DNA of 10,450 bases from Cellvibrionaceae bacterium. GTDB taxonomy: Bacteria; Pseudomonadota; Gammaproteobacteria; Pseudomonadales; Cellvibrionaceae. The notes below the pieces were generated by a model, which saw nothing but the letters and a program-made list of their open reading frames with translations, had not been told where the DNA came from and made no database searches. The DNA is taken from positions 1 to 10,450 of the forward strand of contig JAOXRV010000606.1 of the NCBI GenBank assembly GCA_025800435.1, written 5' to 3'. Positions within the stretch are counted from its first letter, which is position 1; each line of letters starts with the position of its first letter. The position numbers and the translations under genes are program-made. This document shows positions 1-5,502 of the stretch, one piece after another.

Positions 1-2
1 TG

Positions 3-2246
3 GTGATCGACTTTATCGATATGCAACCAGCGCGCAACCAGCGCGAAGTAGAAAACCGCATGCGCGAAGCCCTGGCGATGGATCGGGCGCGGGTACAGGT
101 AGGGCGTATCTCCCGCTTTGGCCTGCTCGAAATGTCGCGCCAACGACTGCGCCCATCACTGGGTGAAACCACCTCTAAAGTGTGCCCCCGCTGTAGCGGT
201 CAGGGCACCATTCGCGGCACCAAATCACTGGCCCTGTCGATCTTGCGCCTGGTGGAAGAGGAAGCCAAGAAAGAGCGCAGCGCCGAGATTCGCACCATTG
301 CCCCAGTGCCGGTAGCCACCTACCTGCTGAACGAAAAACGTACCGCCATCTCCGCCATTGAGCAGCGCAACGACACCCGGGTGGTGATTGTGCCCAATGC
401 CGATATGGTCACCCCCCACTTTGAAGTGCAGCGTTTGCGCGATGACGAAGCGGTAACCGTTGAGACCAGCTACAAGATCTCCGGCGGCATGGAGGAGGTA
501 GCGGAAGAGACCAAAGCCCCTGAGAAGCTGCAAGCCCCGGCCAAGCCCGCGGTGCAATTTGCCGCCCCCAGCCAGCCCGCGCCTAAAGTGGAAGAGAAAA
601 AAGAGCCCGGCTTAATCAGCAAGCTGTTCAGCGCCATTGGCGGCCTGTTTAGCAGCGAAGAAAAAGACGATAAAAAGAAAAATCAAGGCAAAGGTAAAAA
701 CCAGAAAGGTCGCAACAACAAGCAAGGTAACCGCAATAATCGTGGCCGCAATGCCCAGAACAAAGGCCGTGGTGGTAGTCGCGACAACAGCCGCGACAAT
801 AACCGCGATGGCGAGCGCGACGGCAACCGCGACAACAACCGGGGCCGCAATCGTAACCAAAACAAAGGCCGCAATCGCAACCAAGATCAGCGCAGACAGG
901 ATCAAGGGCCGGAGGAGCAAAACCGCGATAAGCGCAGCAACGACGGCGATAACAATGAGCGCGGCAACAACGAACGCAATAGCGGCGAGCGCGGCAACCG
1001 CCGCAATCGCGGACGCGGCCGCAACAATGAGCGTCGCGACGAGCGCCGGGACGAACGCCGCGAGCAACAAGCCATTGGCGAGCAGCAAGGCCAGGATAAC
1101 GCCCAGCAAGGCGAAGAGCGCAACGATGGCAATAAACCAGCCAAGCGCCCCGCCAACCGTCGCGGTCGCCCACAGCAGCGCCGTCGCGGTCGCAAAGACG
1201 ACAGCACCGAACAGCAACAAAGCGCTGTCAACGAGCAGGCCAGCAGTGAACAGCTTAGCAACACCGAGCAGCCGAGCAACACGGTAGAGCAAGTTGCCGC
1301 AGCGGCGACTGCCGCAGCAGCGACCGCTGCCGCCGTTGCCAGCAGTGCCGACAAGGCGCCCGAGCAAGCCCCCGCCGCGGCCCAAGACAGTAGCGACGAC
1401 AACTACAACGCCGAGCTTGAGCAGCAACTGGCCGATGCTATCGACGCCAAACTGCGCGCCGATGCCGAACTCAAGGCCCAGAGCACTGAGGAAATCGCAG
1501 AGCCAGAAGCAGAAGCCACTCAAGTTGAAGAAAAGACCGAAGCCGAAGCTGCGCGCCCTGAAGTGCAGACTGAGCTGGACCTGAGCGCCAGCGCAACAGC
1601 AGCGCCCGCGCCCCAACAGGCAGAGGAAGCTAGCGTTACACAAGCGCCAAACCAGGCCGAGGCTTCAGAGCAACAAGCAGCAGTAGAAGCAGCCGAAGCA
1701 AGCCCTGTACAGGAAGAGCCTTCAGCGAAACATGAACAGCCTTCAGCGAAGCATGAACAGCCTTCAGCGAAGCATAAACAGCCTTCAGCGGAACATAAAC
1801 AGCCTTCTGCACAGCCTGAAGAGCCGGTTGCGCAAGAGCAGCCTTCAACCCAGGAGCAGCCTGCAGTGCAAGAAGAGCCTTCAGCGCAAGAAGAGCCTTC
1901 AGCGCAAAAGGAACCTGCAGCGCAAGAAGAGCCTTCAGCACAAGAGCAACCCGCAACCCAGGATCAGCTCGTAGCGCAACAGGAACAGCCTGCAGCAGCC
2001 CCTGAGCCAAGCCCAACACCGGCCAGCTACAGCCGCCCCAGCAATGACCCGCGCAGCAACCCCAAGCCTGTGCAGGTCAGCGTTGAATCGGTAAGCCCCA
2101 AGGCCTACTTAGGAGAGGCTCTAAACACTGCCCTGCCCTCACCGGTCATCCACGAGCCACGAGCACTAGCCCGCCCGGCCAACGACCCCCGAGGCGCCAA
2201 GGCAGCTTCCGCCCAAACTCCGGTAACAGAAGGCTCAACTGAATAA
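3..2246 (+). CDS. rne: Ribonuclease E, 5'-truncated (C-terminal ~750 residues)
   Basis: Endoribonuclease that initiates mRNA decay, matures tRNA and rRNA, and scaffolds the degradosome at the inner membrane. The gene enters from the left edge, so the GTG at position 3 is an internal Val codon, not a start. By ungapped comparison with E. coli RNase E from memory, the fragment begins near residue 344. D3 would be catalytic D346, and C61/C64 (CPRC) the Zn-link cysteines that hold the tetramer. Conserved text includes HISRFGLLEMSRQRL-like and LLNEKR blocks. The disordered tail follows: an amphipathic segment at 203-217 (GLISKLFSAIGGLFS) matching the membrane-targeting helix, an Arg/Asn/Gly-rich RNA-binding tract at about 225-398, an Ala-rich stretch near 427-450, Glu/Gln/Pro repeats at about 572-663, and two NDPR motifs (681-684, 727-730) near the C-terminus. 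The identity is secure; partner assignments for the tail are inference. Confidence 0.97.
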   Translation: MIDFIDMQPARNQREVENRMREALAMDRARVQVGRISRFGLLEMSRQRLRPSLGETTSKVCPRCSGQGTIRGTKSLALSILRLVEEEAKKERSAEIRTIAPVPVATYLLNEKRTAISAIEQRNDTRVVIVPNADMVTPHFEVQRLRDDEAVTVETSYKISGGMEEVAEETKAPEKLQAPAKPAVQFAAPSQPAPKVEEKKEPGLISKLFSAIGGLFSSEEKDDKKKNQGKGKNQKGRNNKQGNRNNRGRNAQNKGRGGSRDNSRDNNRDGERDGNRDNNRGRNRNQNKGRNRNQDQRRQDQGPEEQNRDKRSNDGDNNERGNNERNSGERGNRRNRGRGRNNERRDERRDERREQQAIGEQQGQDNAQQGEERNDGNKPAKRPANRRGRPQQRRRGRKDDSTEQQQSAVNEQASSEQLSNTEQPSNTVEQVAAAATAAAATAAAVASSADKAPEQAPAAAQDSSDDNYNAELEQQLADAIDAKLRADAELKAQSTEEIAEPEAEATQVEEKTEAEAARPEVQTELDLSASATAAPAPQQAEEASVTQAPNQAEASEQQAAVEAAEASPVQEEPSAKHEQPSAKHEQPSAKHKQPSAEHKQPSAQPEEPVAQEQPSTQEQPAVQEEPSAQEEPSAQKEPAAQEEPSAQEQPATQDQLVAQQEQPAAAPEPSPTPASYSRPSNDPRSNPKPVQVSVESVSPKAYLGEALNTALPSPVIHEPRALARPANDPRGAKAASAQTPVTEGSTE
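1716..1991 (+). repeat. Degenerate in-frame tandem repeats in the RNase E tail
   Basis: About five 21-bp units encode variants of EQPSAKH. They are followed by shorter units, mostly 18 bp, encoding variants of EEPSAQ and EQPATQ. All units keep the reading frame, so the protein gains a low-complexity Glu/Gln/Pro/Ala linker between the RNA-binding tract and the C-terminal NDPR motifs. The first units are nearly identical in DNA and later ones diverge, which suggests recent slippage expansion at the left end. Copy number probably varies between strains (inference). Confidence 0.85.
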
Positions 2247-2260
2247 CTGAGCAACTCTTA

Positions 2261-2291
2261 AACAAAGGCCCGCACGCGGGCCTTTTTTGTT
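2261..2291 (+). terminator. Rho-independent terminator after rne
   Basis: The stem GGCCCG (2267-2272) pairs with CGGGCC (2277-2282) around a CACG loop and is followed directly by six T residues (2283-2288). The A-rich 5' flank lets the stem extend and makes it usable from both strands. It lies 20 nt after the rne stop codon and separates rne from the tRNA promoter. Confidence 0.9.
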
Positions 2292-2312
2292 TAAAAATAA
2301 CGGCTTAGGATC

Positions 2313-2340
2313 TTGTTCTACGGCCCCAACTATGTATAAT
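2313..2340 (+). promoter_or_regulatory. Probable sigma-70 promoter of tRNA-Ser
   Basis: A perfect TATAAT (-10) lies at 2335-2340. A weaker -35, TTGTTC, lies at 2313-2318 with a 16-nt spacer. The GC-rich stretch TGCGGCC directly after the -10 is a discriminator of the kind linked to stringent control of stable RNA genes. Transcription would start near 2347, only a few bases before the mature tRNA 5' end at 2352. Confidence 0.7.
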
Positions 2341-2351
2341 TGCGGCCTTCC

Positions 2352-2439
2352 GGTGGGGTGGCTGAGTGGTCGAAAGCGGCGGTCTTGAAAACCGTTGAGT
2401 GTAACAGCTCCCAGGGTTCGAATCCCTGCCCCACCGCCA
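2352..2439 (+). tRNA. tRNA-Ser (anticodon UGA)
   Basis: Class II tRNA of 88 nt with a perfect 7-bp acceptor stem: GGTGGGG (2352-2358) pairs with CCCCACC (2429-2435). G2436 is the discriminator base and CCA (2437-2439) is genome-encoded. The D-arm has GGCTGAGTGG. The anticodon loop reads CTTGAAA, giving anticodon TGA at 2386-2388, which decodes UCA and other UCN serine codons. The long variable arm (about 2395-2411) is typical of tRNA-Ser, and the T-loop carries GGTTCGAATCC. The 3' end is also the left part of a large inverted repeat with downstream DNA, described separately. Confidence 0.97.
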
Positions 2440-2500
2440 TATACCAAAAAGCCCTAGCGCGAAAGCGCTGGGGCTTTTTTGTGTATGGCGGTGGGGCAGG
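2425..2500. repeat. 36-bp inverted repeat containing the tRNA-Ser 3' end
   Basis: Left arm 2425-2460 and right arm 2465-2500 are separated only by GAAA. Of 36 positions, 33 pair as Watson-Crick, two are G-T wobbles (2442/2483, 2455/2470) and one is a mismatch (2445/2480). The left arm holds the 3' strand of the T-stem, the 3' acceptor strand, the discriminator base, CCA and the terminator 5' strand. The right arm therefore holds a reverse-complement copy of the tRNA tail, TGGCGGTGGGGCAGG (2486-2500). This is far longer than a terminator needs. Confidence 0.93.
2446..2480 (+). terminator. Terminator of tRNA-Ser (potentially bidirectional)
   Basis: A 10-bp stem, GCCCTAGCGC (2451-2460) with GCGCTGGGGC (2465-2474), contains one G-T wobble and a GAAA tetraloop. 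It is followed by T2475-2480 and preceded by A2446-2450. Because of the A tract on the left, it could also stop transcription arriving from the right. The stem is the core of the longer 2425-2500 palindrome. Confidence 0.92.
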
Positions 2501-2532
2501 TCTGTGAGAGAACCCTGACGGTTCGACCAAAT
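2460..2532. repeat. 73-bp direct repeat, copy 1
   Basis: Runs from the terminator loop through the right arm of the tRNA-derived palindrome to CGACCAAAT. It is identical to 2655-2727 except at one base (T2501 here, A2696 in copy 2). It includes the reverse complement of the tRNA-Ser 3' end and a small hairpin, GAACC-CTGAC-GGTTC (2510-2524). Confidence 0.95.
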
Positions 2533-2943
2533 GCGACTAAGCACTTGGAACCAGGAGCGCAGCGACGAAGCCCACAGGGCGGAAATAGCCCTTAGGCTAT
2601 TTCCGTTAATCCCTGCCAACTCCAATCTCAGCACTGGCTATATCAAAGCCACCACGAAAGCGCTGGGGCTTTTTTGTGTATGGCGGTGGGGCAGGACTGT
2701 GAGAGAACCCTGACGGTTCGACCAAATCGCCCGGAGCGATTTTGCGCCGCTTTAGCGGCCCGAAGGGCAGCCTGCAGGAAGCAGGCTGTACCCAAATGCG
2801 ACTAAGCATTTGGGACAAGGAGCGAAGCGACGCAGCGACGCGCAGGAAGCGCTAATGCAGCGAGAGCAGGAGCGGTAAGCTGCCCGCAGGGCCCAATCTT
2901 CAAACCAAAGGCCCTTAGGCCATTTCCGCTAACCCCTGCTAAC
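2501..2943. repeat. Gene-free tract: string of hairpins and two degenerate modules
   Basis: No plausible gene is seen here. Two modules (about 2460-2620 and 2655-2943) share the same words in the same order: the 73-bp element, CAAATGCGACTAAGCA (2528, 2793), GGAGCG followed closely by AGCGACG, CAGGGC, CCCTTAGGC, and a TTCCGYTAAYCCCTGCYAAC box (2601-2620, 2924-2943). Clear hairpins are CGGAAATAGCC-CTTA-GGCTATTTCCG (2580-2605), AAATCGC-CCGGA-GCGATTT (2724-2742), GCCGC-TTTA-GCGGC (2746-2759), CAGCCTGC-AGGAA-GCAGGCTG (2768-2788), CCCAAATGC-GACTAA-GCATTTGGG (2791-2814) and GCGC-AGGAA-GCGC (2840-2852). Module 2 covers the cdhB stop codon. Confidence 0.8.
2655..2727. repeat. 73-bp direct repeat, copy 2
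   Basis: This is the second copy of the element, 195 bp downstream of copy 1 with 72 of 73 bases identical. It keeps the reverse complement of the tRNA-Ser 3' end (about 2681-2695) and the GAACC-CTGAC-GGTTC hairpin (2705-2719). It lacks the matching left arm, so it cannot form the long palindrome alone, but it could pair with the tRNA 3' end at a distance. Confidence 0.95.
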
Positions 2944-3409
2944 GCTGTCCCACCCGCCGCTGCACCCACTCGGGCAGCTCAACTCGCTGATGCTCGCTCA
3001 ACATCTCCTCAAGCGCCCCCAGTAAGGGCTGTTCAAACCTTACCGCCCGGCCGCTATCGGTATCCACCAATACCGCCAATAGCTCGGTAAACGCCAATAG
3101 CGTATCGCCACTGTAGAGGGTGTGGCAAAAACGCAGGGTCTTGCCGCCGCGTTCGAGTAATTGGCTGCGCACCAACAATGGCCCACCCAGGCCCACCTCG
3201 CGCAGGTAGTTGATATGGGCCTCAGCGGTATAGAGCGAGCGCCGCTGGCTTACTCGGTAGCTTTCATCCAGCCCCAGCTGAGCGTAGAGTCCATCGCTGG
3301 CGTAACCAAAAACCAACACATAAAAAGCCTCACTCATATGGCCGTTATAGTCGATCCACTCGGGCTGTACGCTGCCACTAAAAGTTTGGGCCAAAACCGC
3401 TGCAGGCAT
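2939..3409 (-). CDS. cdhB: Betainyl-CoA thioesterase (hotdog fold, CdhB type)
   Basis: Cytosolic 4HBT-like hotdog thioesterase of 156 residues. It is predicted to hydrolyse betainyl-CoA to glycine betaine and CoA, the last step of the carnitine branch. The N-terminal WIDYNGHMSEAFY motif (about 18-30) carries the expected catalytic Asp, D20, and SLYTAEAHINYLREV forms the central helix/strand region. The length fits a single hotdog domain. I chose the ATG at 3407-3409, which has GAG 8 nt upstream; a GTG three codons earlier (3416-3418) is possible. It diverges from the regulator gene and shares its control region, whereas in Pseudomonas it lies in the same operon as cdhC and cdhA. Its last codons fall within a repeat module, so the extreme C-terminus may be strain-specific. 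The function rests on sequence type plus the three carnitine neighbours. Confidence 0.85.
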   Translation of the reverse strand: MPAAVLAQTFSGSVQPEWIDYNGHMSEAFYVLVFGYASDGLYAQLGLDESYRVSQRRSLYTAEAHINYLREVGLGGPLLVRSQLLERGGKTLRFCHTLYSGDTLLAFTELLAVLVDTDSGRAVRFEQPLLGALEEMLSEHQRVELPEWVQRRVGQR

Positions 3410-3438
3410 AATAAACACTCGTCAATAAACAGGCTGTT

Positions 3439-3503
3439 ATTGTAGCCCCGGCAATGATAGGCTAACTTGCAAAATGGCGACTTAGGTTTGCCCAAAAGCG
3501 ACA
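3439..3503 (-). promoter_or_regulatory. cdhB promoter with tandem 21-bp-period operator
   Basis: Read on the minus strand, TGTCGC (3498-3503) is followed by 8 nt, AA (3488-3489) and 5 nt. Then come AGTCGC (3477-3482), 8 nt, AA (3467-3468) and GTTAG (3462-3466). The two half-sites are exactly 21 bp apart and fit TGTCGC-N8-AA-N5, the half-site described for the AraC-family ArgR of Pseudomonas. A good -10, TACAAT, lies at 3439-3444. The -35 region (about AGTTAG) is poor and coincides with the end of the proximal half-site, as in class II activation. The start point would be about 22 nt before the ATG. Because cdhR starts at 3524, the same site could also control cdhR. Confidence 0.7.
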
Positions 3504-3523
3504 ATAACACTGGCCATTGACCT

Positions 3524-4507
3524 ATGTTTGGCGACAGCCCCGAACGCACTCCCCTGCGCATCAGCTTTTTGCTGATTCCCGGTTTTTCCATGATCGGCGT
3601 TTCCGCCCTGATCGACCCACTGCGCTGGGCCAACCACCTGCAGGAAAAATCGCTTTATCAATGGCAGGTAATATCCCCGGACGGCAAAGCGGTAGCGGCC
3701 AGCAACGGCCTGGAAATGGCGGCTGCGGCGGCCCTGACCGAGGTCGAACAAACCGATATATTGATCGTCTGTGCCGGTTTTAACCCCCAGCAGCATGAAA
3801 GCCCCAGCTTGTTCGCCGAGCTGCGCCGCCTGGGCCTGTGCGGCGCCGATATCGGCGGCCAGGATACCGGCTGCCACCTGCTCGCCGCTGCCGGTCTGCT
3901 CGATGGCTACCGCGCCACCATTCACTGGGAAAACCTCGGCAGCTTCAGTGAGGCCTTCCCCCGGGTAAAAGCGGTAAAGGAAATCTTCGAAGTGGATCGG
4001 GATCGCTTTTCTTGCTCAGGCGGCCTCGGCGGCTTGGATATGATGCTGCACCTAATTCAAAGCCAGTACGGCAGCGACTTGGCCCAAACCGTTTCCGAGC
4101 AACTTATCTACAGCCAGCGGCGCCAGGGCGACCACCCCCAGCGCCTATCGGTGGCGATGCGTTTTGGTGTCAATAACCCCAAGCTGGTGGCAGCAATAAA
4201 GATTATGCAGCGCAGCCTCGAAGACCCCATGAGAATCCGCGCCCTGGCCCAAGAGGTACATGTGTCCGAGCGCGAATTAGAACGCTTGTTCCGCAAATTC
4301 TTGGCCACCACCCCGGCCAGCTTTTACCGCAACTTGCGGCTCGATCAGGCGCGCCTGCTGCTGCGCCAAACTGCGCGCAGCGTCACCAGTGTGGCTGTGG
4401 CCTCAGGTTTTACCTCGGTATCGCATTTTTCGCGCTGCTATCAGCGGCGCTTTGGCATCGCCCCCAGCCGCGATAGGGCCAACCATCAAATGGCAGAACC
4501 CACCTAA
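3524..4507 (+). CDS. cdhR: GlxA/AraC-family transcriptional regulator (CdhR type)
   Basis: Predicted carnitine-responsive activator of 327 residues. The N-terminal DJ-1/PfpI (GATase-1-like) sensor domain spans about 11-190, with RISFLLIPGFSMIGVSALIDPLRWAN at its start and DTGCHLLAAAGLLDGYRATIHWEN around 114-139. C117 sits near the amidotransferase nucleophile region but is not expected to act as an enzyme. The C-terminal AraC-type DNA-binding domain (about 234-320) has two helix-turn-helix units, near 238-262 and 286-312, the second ending in FSRCYQRRFGIAPS. The length is normal for the GlxA subfamily (CdhR, GbdR, ArgR). The ATG at 3524 is chosen because the domain starts within a dozen residues; no clear Shine-Dalgarno precedes it. 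It lies between divergent cdhB and downstream cdhC, and both have matching operators. Assignment as CdhR rather than a paralogue rests on this context. Confidence 0.88.
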   Translation: MFGDSPERTPLRISFLLIPGFSMIGVSALIDPLRWANHLQEKSLYQWQVISPDGKAVAASNGLEMAAAAALTEVEQTDILIVCAGFNPQQHESPSLFAELRRLGLCGADIGGQDTGCHLLAAAGLLDGYRATIHWENLGSFSEAFPRVKAVKEIFEVDRDRFSCSGGLGGLDMMLHLIQSQYGSDLAQTVSEQLIYSQRRQGDHPQRLSVAMRFGVNNPKLVAAIKIMQRSLEDPMRIRALAQEVHVSERELERLFRKFLATTPASFYRNLRLDQARLLLRQTARSVTSVAVASGFTSVSHFSRCYQRRFGIAPSRDRANHQMAEPT

Positions 4508-4524
4508 ACTGCCAACCTTTAAAC

Positions 4525-4590
4525 TGTCGCCCTCACAACAACAATTGTCGCATTTATACAAGTTTGAAGCAGTAATCCGGGTAGATTAGG
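4525..4590 (+). promoter_or_regulatory. cdhCA promoter region with tandem 21-bp-period operator
   Basis: TGTCGC at 4525-4530 is followed by 8 nt, CA (4539-4540; the consensus is AA) and 5 nt. A second TGTCGC lies at 4546-4551, with 8 nt, AA (4560-4561) and GTTTG (4562-4566). The period is exactly 21 bp, the same as upstream of cdhB, and the orientation is again towards the controlled gene. A -35 would overlap the last 5 nt (GTTTGA, 4562-4567). The -10 is not clear: TAGATT (4582-4587) and the bases next to it are candidates. This is consistent with activator dependence. cdhC starts at 4621 without a strong Shine-Dalgarno. Confidence 0.68.
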
Positions 4591-4620
4591 CTTTTAAATA
4601 CCTAAAACACAGCCATAACT

Positions 4621-5502
4621 ATGAATAACGAAGTGATTATCACCTGTGCCGTGACCGGCTCTGGCGACACCGTCGACAAACACCCCAATATCCCCGTCAC
4701 CCCGGAGCAGATCGCCAATAGCGCCATTGCCGCCGCCAACGCCGGCGCCGCCGTGGCTCATATTCATGTGCGCGAACCCAGCACCGGCGGCTTTTCGCGG
4801 GAGCTAAAATACTACCGCGAAGTGGTCGAGCGCATCCGCGCCAGCGACAGCGATGTCATTATCAACCTCACCGCCGGCATGGGCGGTGATTTAGTGCTGG
4901 ACCCGGAGCAGCCCTCGCGCGCCATTGAGGGCACCGATATGGCCAATGCCGAGCAACGCCTGGCCCATATCGAGGCGCTGCTGCCCGAGATCTGCACCCT
5001 CGACTGCGGCAGCCTCAACTTTGGCGATTCGCTCTATGTCAGCACCCCGGCGATGCTGCGGCAAATGGCAGCGCGGGTGAAGGAACTGGGGGTAAAACCC
5101 GAGCTGGAAATCTTTGATACCGGCAACCTGGCTTTCGCCCTGCAAATGATGAAAGAGGGCCTACTCGATCAGCGCCCCCTGTTCCAGTTGTGCCTGGGCA
5201 TTCCCTGGGGCGCCCCGGCCGATACCGCGACCATGAAACTGATGGCCGATATGCTGCCCGCCGCAGCCAACTGGGCTGGCTTTGGTATCTCGCGCATGCA
5301 AATGCCCATGGTCGCCCAGGCGATACTGCTCGGTGGCAATGTGCGGGTCGGCTTAGAGGACAATTTATTTTTAGATAAAGGTGTGTTCGCCAGTAATGAG
5401 CAACTGGTGGCGCGCGCGGTAAGCATTGTCGAAGCCCTCGGTGCCAAGGTCGCAGGGCCGGCTCGGGCGCGAGAAATTTTAGCGTTGCGAGGGCAGCAAT
5501 AA
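4621..5502 (+). CDS. cdhC: 3-dehydrocarnitine cleavage enzyme (BKACE family, CdhC type)
   Basis: Beta-keto acid cleavage enzyme (DUF849/BKACE) of 293 residues, predicted to condense 3-dehydrocarnitine with acetyl-CoA to betainyl-CoA plus acetoacetate in the cytosol. Visible features of this Zn-dependent TIM barrel are ITCAVTGSGDT near the N-terminus with the KHPNIPVTPEQIA loop, the metal ligands H47 and H49 in AHIHVRE, INLTAGMGG (81-89), TLDCGSLNFGDS (126-137), ELEIFDTGNL (161-170) and VRVGLEDNLF, in which E246 is the third expected metal ligand. Length and motif order are normal for the family. The ATG at 4621 is the first start before conserved sequence. The stop overlaps the cdhA start by 1 nt (TAATG), so translation is coupled. 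The family has many substrates; carnitine is chosen because of cdhA, cdhB and cdhR next door. Confidence 0.9.
   Translation: MNNEVIITCAVTGSGDTVDKHPNIPVTPEQIANSAIAAANAGAAVAHIHVREPSTGGFSRELKYYREVVERIRASDSDVIINLTAGMGGDLVLDPEQPSRAIEGTDMANAEQRLAHIEALLPEICTLDCGSLNFGDSLYVSTPAMLRQMAARVKELGVKPELEIFDTGNLAFALQMMKEGLLDQRPLFQLCLGIPWGAPADTATMKLMADMLPAAANWAGFGISRMQMPMVAQAILLGGNVRVGLEDNLFLDKGVFASNEQLVARAVSIVEALGAKVAGPARAREILALRGQQ

Noticed and set aside
612..1643. Long minus-strand open frame that looks like a very hydrophobic Ala/Val/Leu-rich membrane protein
   Set aside because: It is the antisense shadow of the RNase E Arg/Asn/Gln-rich tail: CGC, AAC and CAG codons read backwards give GCG, GTT and CTG. 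It has no start context, and the plus-strand protein is clearly real.
2235..2634. Minus-strand open frames with GRDSNPG or GQGFEPWE peptides around the tRNA
   Set aside because: These are translations of tRNA-Ser and its inverted tail copies. Such frames are a common misannotation over tRNA genes.
2425..2727. Integration (att) site of a genomic island at the tRNA 3' end
   Set aside because: Island att sites give direct copies of the tRNA 3' end with an integrase gene nearby. Here the copies are inverted, only about 200 bp apart, and no integrase is present in the window.
2460..2943. CRISPR array
   Set aside because: There are only two long repeat copies, they lie 195 bp apart, spacing is unequal, and no cas genes occur in the window.
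3531..3536. A further TGTCGC (minus strand) inside the first codons of cdhR
   Set aside because: It lies 33 bp from the tandem pair instead of 21, and GG replaces the AA after 8 nt. It is probably a chance match.
3517..3783. Alternative plus-strand frame starting with TTG just before cdhR
   Set aside because: It overlaps cdhR in another frame, has no recognisable domain, and the cdhR frame carries clear GATase-like and AraC motifs.
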